Shown piece by piece: positions 59,612 through 64,000 of a stretch of DNA of 64,000 nucleotides; position 1 is the stretch's first letter, and each line of letters starts with the position of its first letter. The notes beneath the pieces were generated by a model. It ran no database searches. It saw only the letters and a program-made list of their open reading frames with translations, and was not told the origin of the DNA. A program made the translations under genes and the position numbers. Source of the DNA: Tranzscheliella williamsii (lineage: Eukaryota > Basidiomycota > Ustilaginomycetes > Ustilaginales > Ustilaginaceae); NCBI GenBank assembly GCA_023212725.1, contig JALBYF010000050.1, positions 79,108 through 143,107 on the forward strand. Reading direction: 5' to 3'.

Positions 59612-62600
59612 ATGAACAATGATTCTCGTGCGTCACCAACTGTGAACATCGCACTGGCCGCATTGGGGTCTCAGATGCCTCCGGCCGTCCATTCTCTGGC
59701 TTCTAACTTTCAGATTGGACCCCGCCAAGCTAACGTGCTCCCTTATCCATCAGTACCAGCCTCCAACTCGAACGGCTTCAACTCTCCCGCCGACAAGGCT
59801 GCGAAAATATCAAGCGTCATGCCAGCCACCCGCACAGACCCATCATCATCGCTGAGACCACCAGATACGGACATGTCGATGCCTACAACAGCGGCCTCCC
59901 TGATGCGGGAAGGCCCCAGGGACTTCACCGTGATCAAGGATGTTGGCGACGGCTCTTTCGGTACCGTTTGTCTAGCGGACTGGAAGAGTCCACTGCCTAG
60001 CGGCACGATGCTTTCTCCGATGCAACATCCCACAACGCGCCCAGAATACATAGGAAAGCGACTTGTTGCCATAAAGAAGATGAAAAAGCCGTTCCCAAGC
60101 TGGGAAGAGTGCATGAAACTCAAGGAACTCAAGTCCCTGCTTACAATACCCCCTCATCCCAACATCATCCCACTATACGATGCTTTCCTCATGCCGGTCA
60201 CCAAAGAACTCCATTTCGTTTTCGAATGTATGGAGGGGAATCTCTACCAGCTTACCAAGTCTCGAAAAGGTCGTCCATTAGCTGCTGGCCTTGTTGCTTC
60301 GATTTACGAACAGATCGTCGAGGGCTTGGATCACATACATCAGCATGGATACTTTCATCGGGACATGAAGCCAGAGAATTTACTCATTACCACAACAGGC
60401 TTAGCTGACTATCCTCCCCTTCAGCCAAACTCGTTACCGGAAAAGGACGTTCTCGTCATCGTCAAACTTGCCGACTTCGGCCTGGCACGCGAAACGTTGA
60501 GCAAGCCTCCATACACCGAATATGTGTCAACAAGGTGGTACCGCGCACCAGAGGTCCTTTTGCGCTCTCGGGATTACAGCAATCCCGTTGACATGTGGGC
60601 TCTTGGGACGATCCTAGCCGAGCTCGTCAATCTGAAGCCTCTGTTTCCTGGCCAGAGCGAAGTTGACCAGGTACTTCAAATATGTGAAATACTGGGCGAT
60701 CCCAGCAGCAGTTATGGTCGAGACTCACGGGGCCGCCCAAACGGAGGTGGGGCATGGGATAGAGGAATCAAGATAGCTCGCTCGGTCGGATTCCAATTCC
60801 CGATATGCAAGCCTATCAAGTTTTCTCGCCTCTTCCAGGACCGTGTGCCGCGCAGCCTTATCGACTGCATCGAAGACCTCCTGAGATACGATCCTAAGGC
60901 CAGACTTACCAGCACAGGATGCCTGCAACACGAGTACATGACCAATGATGCGCCACGTCTTCGACCTCCGGGCGCCAAGCCATTCATCAGTGCCACCAAT
61001 CCGATACGCGCACAATCGCAATTCGCCGGTGCGAACGCAACCCATCGTACTTTACCATCTTCTCACTCGACGCCACTGTCTCCCCACGCCAACAAGCCAC
61101 ATTTCGGAGCAGCGGACTTGAGATTGAAGCCGCTGGCCATGCCTCGACAGCCTGTCGGCTCTCCAGACATCAGCAATGGGTCAATCGACGCGCTAAGAAG
61201 CCCTTCTTATGTCCAAACTCACAGCTCCATCGCGAGGAAGCAAGACTCTCCAGCTTCTCCAATGCTAGAAGACGGTGCCGAGATACAGTGGAATCCGTCA
61301 AATTCTCAGCGCCCGAGGGATGTAGCGCTTTCGAATTATCCGGCTTTCCCGGATTCAGCGTCTATCTACGATACAAGCAGCTCGCAACATCATGAAGGCC
61401 ACCCGGATACCCGATCGCCTTCCAGCACCCTCGTTCAGGCTGCCCGCCAACATACGGAGTCCGATGCGCAGTTCACTGAAGCAACTCTGCGCGGCATGGG
61501 TCCCTCGAGCGATCAGAGCCTTAGAGCTCATCAATATGATCAGTACCAACGACAGACGCGGCAGGATAACCAGAGCAACCGAACCGTTTACGATGACGAT
61601 GTTACTCTTGCCTACGAAAGGGATCAGCTCGCTCGAACTTCGGCTGCTTCTACGCCGTATTTGCAACAACATCCCATCAACGGCCTACCCAAGATCGCCA
61701 GCACCGACTCGTCCGGTGACCTCTCCCAAAGAAATGACTCGAACGCAAGCAACGAGACTATCGGTTCGCGTGAGAAAGAAAGACGCAGAAGCAAAGGTTG
61801 GGGTCTCAATATTTCCTCCGTGTTTGGTGGAAACGGTGGAAACACCAATGGCGCTCAGATACCCAACCCTGCCCACTACGCAACCGGCACGCACAACCTG
61901 GCGCGATCACCTTCCGTAGGAAGGACTGGGATGGGAGGAGGTCATTCTGCTGCCTATACATCGCAGCAGCCGCTTTCGCCCCCTGAGCCAACGCCAGCAC
62001 AGAGAATCGCAGCGGAACATGCAAGTGCTGGATCTCCATCGGCCATGGCGCCTAATAAAGGTTCGCTAGACCCGAAGAAGGCAAAGAAAGAAGCAGAAAA
62101 AGCTGCACGCGAGGCGGAGAAGGCCAGAAGAGAAGCTCAACAAAAAGCGGCGCGCGATCGAGCACGTGCTGTTATGCAAAAACGCAACCAACTGTTAGCG
62201 TCTTCCAATAGCAAAGATCCGGTCGAGTGGCTCGCTGGTACGATTCAGGCAGATGAGCCGTACCGAGGTAACACTAGTGAGAAGGCTCGAGGCAAGCAGC
62301 CGGCTGGGCCCAACACGCAATTATCTCCATCTATGCCCACTTTCGCTTCCGGAGAATTCCCTCGATCACCCCGCCAGCAGCCATTGCACGCGTTTGGACC
62401 TGATTACGGCGCCAGCACAAATCCTTCGATTCCGGCCAGTATGGCCTGGCGCGGTGTTGGTGGTAGCAGATATGCCCGGTCGACAAAGGCGAGAAGGCGC
62501 GAATTCGATGATGACCACTCGATGTCGAGCTTCGAAGATGCCATGGATCCTCGAAGGATCTCGATGCAATCTCATCAGACCGGCGACAGCGATCCTGGCC

Positions 62601-63337
62601 CTGTGACTGGCCAGCAGGTCACGACTGGACAACATCTCCAACGAGCTAGCTCGTCTTCGTCGCTCGCATCAGGCCCGTCAATAACAGATCCCCGACGCTT
62701 CGCACCTTCGCTTGATTCGCACCGCAGTTCGCAAGAGACTCGGTCGATCAGTTCTCTGGATCATCAGTTGATCACCAACATGGAAAATATGACTGCGGCC
62801 GAAGCCCGGATTCGCACGCCTGGCAATGTCTCGCCTGGACCAGCTCACCTCGTCGGCACACGTCAGTCGATCAGCCGCCAGAGTCGCGCCAATAGCCGTG
62901 CATCTTCTGCATCAGCGCACCGGCAAGGATCTGCCTCGCCGCTGCACCATGCCTCGGGTATCCCACGTTTTCATCCATACTCGCATGGCCCTTCCTCGGC
63001 TACCTACCATCCCAATTACCAGCTGCCGCCCCTCTACCAGGGCTATCAACAAAGCGGAGGACAGAGCGCTACGCGTGGTTCCGACCGGGTCAGCTCTGCG
63101 GACGGCACACCGCAGGGAATGTATTACGCGCCGCCCAGCCAGGGTAACACGCAGCACGTGAATCCCATGTTCCACGTTCCCAACACTCACCACGGGCAGG
63201 GCACCACATTGCCACCCTTCTCTCAGATCGCTGCTGTCGTTGATGTGCCGGTCGCGGACAGCAAAGGCGTCCCGATTAGCAATCATCAGATGCTCTACGC
63301 ACAGTCGCATTCCCCTGGACACATCTCGCAGGGCTGA
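59612..63337 (+). CDS. crk1: Ime2-type MAPK-like Ser/Thr kinase (Crk1-like)
   Basis: Intronless, 1241 residues. The kinase domain spans ~105-450: glycine loop VGDGSFGTV (111-119), catalytic Lys155 in VAIKKM, FHRDMKPEN with Asp251, DFG from Asp288, and the activation motif TEY at 302-304 followed by VSTRWYRAPEVLLRSR. The TEY, the CMRGC-type DMWALGTILAELV and the long C-terminus match Ime2/RCK kinases, and specifically Crk1 of Ustilago maydis, which acts in morphogenesis and mating. A ~20-residue insert after the glycine loop (SPLPSGTMLSPMQHP) is seen. The ~790-residue tail is Ser/Pro/Gln-rich, with a coiled Lys/Glu/Ala helix (KKAKKEAEKAAREAEKARR) near 827-855. The MNNDSRAS start is the first ATG of the frame. 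Confidence 0.88.
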   Translation: MNNDSRASPTVNIALAALGSQMPPAVHSLASNFQIGPRQANVLPYPSVPASNSNGFNSPADKAAKISSVMPATRTDPSSSLRPPDTDMSMPTTAASLMREGPRDFTVIKDVGDGSFGTVCLADWKSPLPSGTMLSPMQHPTTRPEYIGKRLVAIKKMKKPFPSWEECMKLKELKSLLTIPPHPNIIPLYDAFLMPVTKELHFVFECMEGNLYQLTKSRKGRPLAAGLVASIYEQIVEGLDHIHQHGYFHRDMKPENLLITTTGLADYPPLQPNSLPEKDVLVIVKLADFGLARETLSKPPYTEYVSTRWYRAPEVLLRSRDYSNPVDMWALGTILAELVNLKPLFPGQSEVDQVLQICEILGDPSSSYGRDSRGRPNGGGAWDRGIKIARSVGFQFPICKPIKFSRLFQDRVPRSLIDCIEDLLRYDPKARLTSTGCLQHEYMTNDAPRLRPPGAKPFISATNPIRAQSQFAGANATHRTLPSSHSTPLSPHANKPHFGAADLRLKPLAMPRQPVGSPDISNGSIDALRSPSYVQTHSSIARKQDSPASPMLEDGAEIQWNPSNSQRPRDVALSNYPAFPDSASIYDTSSSQHHEGHPDTRSPSSTLVQAARQHTESDAQFTEATLRGMGPSSDQSLRAHQYDQYQRQTRQDNQSNRTVYDDDVTLAYERDQLARTSAASTPYLQQHPINGLPKIASTDSSGDLSQRNDSNASNETIGSREKERRRSKGWGLNISSVFGGNGGNTNGAQIPNPAHYATGTHNLARSPSVGRTGMGGGHSAAYTSQQPLSPPEPTPAQRIAAEHASAGSPSAMAPNKGSLDPKKAKKEAEKAAREAEKARREAQQKAARDRARAVMQKRNQLLASSNSKDPVEWLAGTIQADEPYRGNTSEKARGKQPAGPNTQLSPSMPTFASGEFPRSPRQQPLHAFGPDYGASTNPSIPASMAWRGVGGSRYARSTKARRREFDDDHSMSSFEDAMDPRRISMQSHQTGDSDPGPVTGQQVTTGQHLQRASSSSSLASGPSITDPRRFAPSLDSHRSSQETRSISSLDHQLITNMENMTAAEARIRTPGNVSPGPAHLVGTRQSISRQSRANSRASSASAHRQGSASPLHHASGIPRFHPYSHGPSSATYHPNYQLPPLYQGYQQSGGQSATRGSDRVSSADGTPQGMYYAPPSQGNTQHVNPMFHVPNTHHGQGTTLPPFSQIAAVVDVPVADSKGVPISNHQMLYAQSHSPGHISQG

Positions 63338-64000
63338 GAGATACGAGCGATGCCCTTTGTAGTCTCTCAGTTGTCCTAGTTGCTGCCGTTGTCATATGCC
63401 TGAAGCGCCACCGCGTTGATTCGCTTTGTACGCAGTTATTACCCTCCTTTGCACGCCGACATAGCCGCATATCTTACCACATAGCAAATTTTCCATCATC
63501 TGCAACATGTTTCAGAAGCGTGATATGAATGTAGTGGTTCTTGGTAGGAATGCGCGGCTAGCTTATTGATCTCCAAGTCGCAGTCGCAGCTAGGTTGACC
63601 AGCAAACGCTTGCCGGTAGGACACCGTAACATTACCCCCCGAGTTGGAGGGTCAACTCCGGTGGGCCTTGGGCGACGCGTCGATTAGCAGGGCCTGCGAT
63701 TAAGATTGGGAGATGAATCGGGGTAGGAAGAGTAGGGGATGGATAGGTCGAGCGCGTTGTGCGATGGGTGACCACCCTTCTTGCGACCACCATTCCAAGT
63801 TTCAGCGCTGCCGATATGCATCCTGGTATGCGATGGTGGTTAGGGACGCTCAGGGGTTCTGTTTGATAGAGCACTCACCCATTCCGGGATCTAACAGATG
63901 AAGAAACCTCTCCGTAGCTTATAGGGGGTTGATAAAAACACGACAAAGATTGATCAACACACGACAATTCCCGATAGCTAATGCAAAGTCTTACCCCGAT
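63338..64000. other. Downstream region of kinase gene, no gene seen
   Basis: Runs to the window edge. Two short ORFs (63632-63874 minus, 63713-63901 plus) lack family features. Near the end, ACACGACAA recurs at 63938 and 63959 within a short direct repeat. Any further gene begins outside the window. Confidence 0.5.

Overview
The window reads as chromosomal DNA of a basidiomycete fungus, most likely a smut relative (Ustilaginomycotina). The evidence is gene-dense DNA with mostly intronless long genes, short introns with GTRAGT donors and CTRAC branch sites, a fungal-type 5S rRNA of about 118 nt, intron-bearing tRNA genes, and a very large Ime2-type TEY kinase that resembles Crk1 of Ustilago maydis. 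The species cannot be named from the sequence alone.

Layout. 1-1240 holds the 5' part of a TLC-domain membrane protein gene on the minus strand. 1728-8460 is a complete CACTA-superfamily DNA transposon with terminal inverted repeats, a 3-bp AAT target duplication, a broken Tnp2-type transposase and an apparently intact spliced companion gene. A 5S rRNA gene lies 234 bp beyond it. 9.2-31.5 kb carries a cyclase-family enzyme, 6-phosphofructokinase, a G-protein alpha subunit, ribosomal protein L43, a serine beta-lactamase-like hydrolase, ALG6, gamma-tubulin complex protein GCP4, an HSL-type alpha/beta hydrolase, a small hypothetical gene and a secreted GH45 endoglucanase. 33-43.7 kb holds the nucleoporin Nup192/205, RNase P/MRP subunit POP5 and an RBR ubiquitin ligase. 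45-64 kb holds sterol glucosyltransferase Atg26, a CSC1/OSCA-type channel, ribosomal protein S24, U6 snRNA phosphodiesterase USB1 and the Crk1-like kinase. Four intron-containing tRNA-Asp(GTC) genes are scattered between 40.1 and 57.7 kb.

The host genes are ordinary housekeeping and signalling genes and do not form a pathway cluster. The most notable signals are: (1) the intact-ended CACTA element with a broken transposase and an intact second gene; (2) four tRNA-Asp genes whose introns differ in length but keep anticodon-intron pairing; (3) two ribosomal protein genes (RPL43, RPS24) built alike, with the first coding exon reduced to the ATG, identical sequence across start codon and donor, a near-identical 19-bp upstream motif, and very long first introns that can fold by long-range stems joining the donor and branch-site regions. 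I see no CRISPR, viral or toxin system. Exon coordinates were worked out by hand from splice signals and protein-family continuity and have no transcript support.
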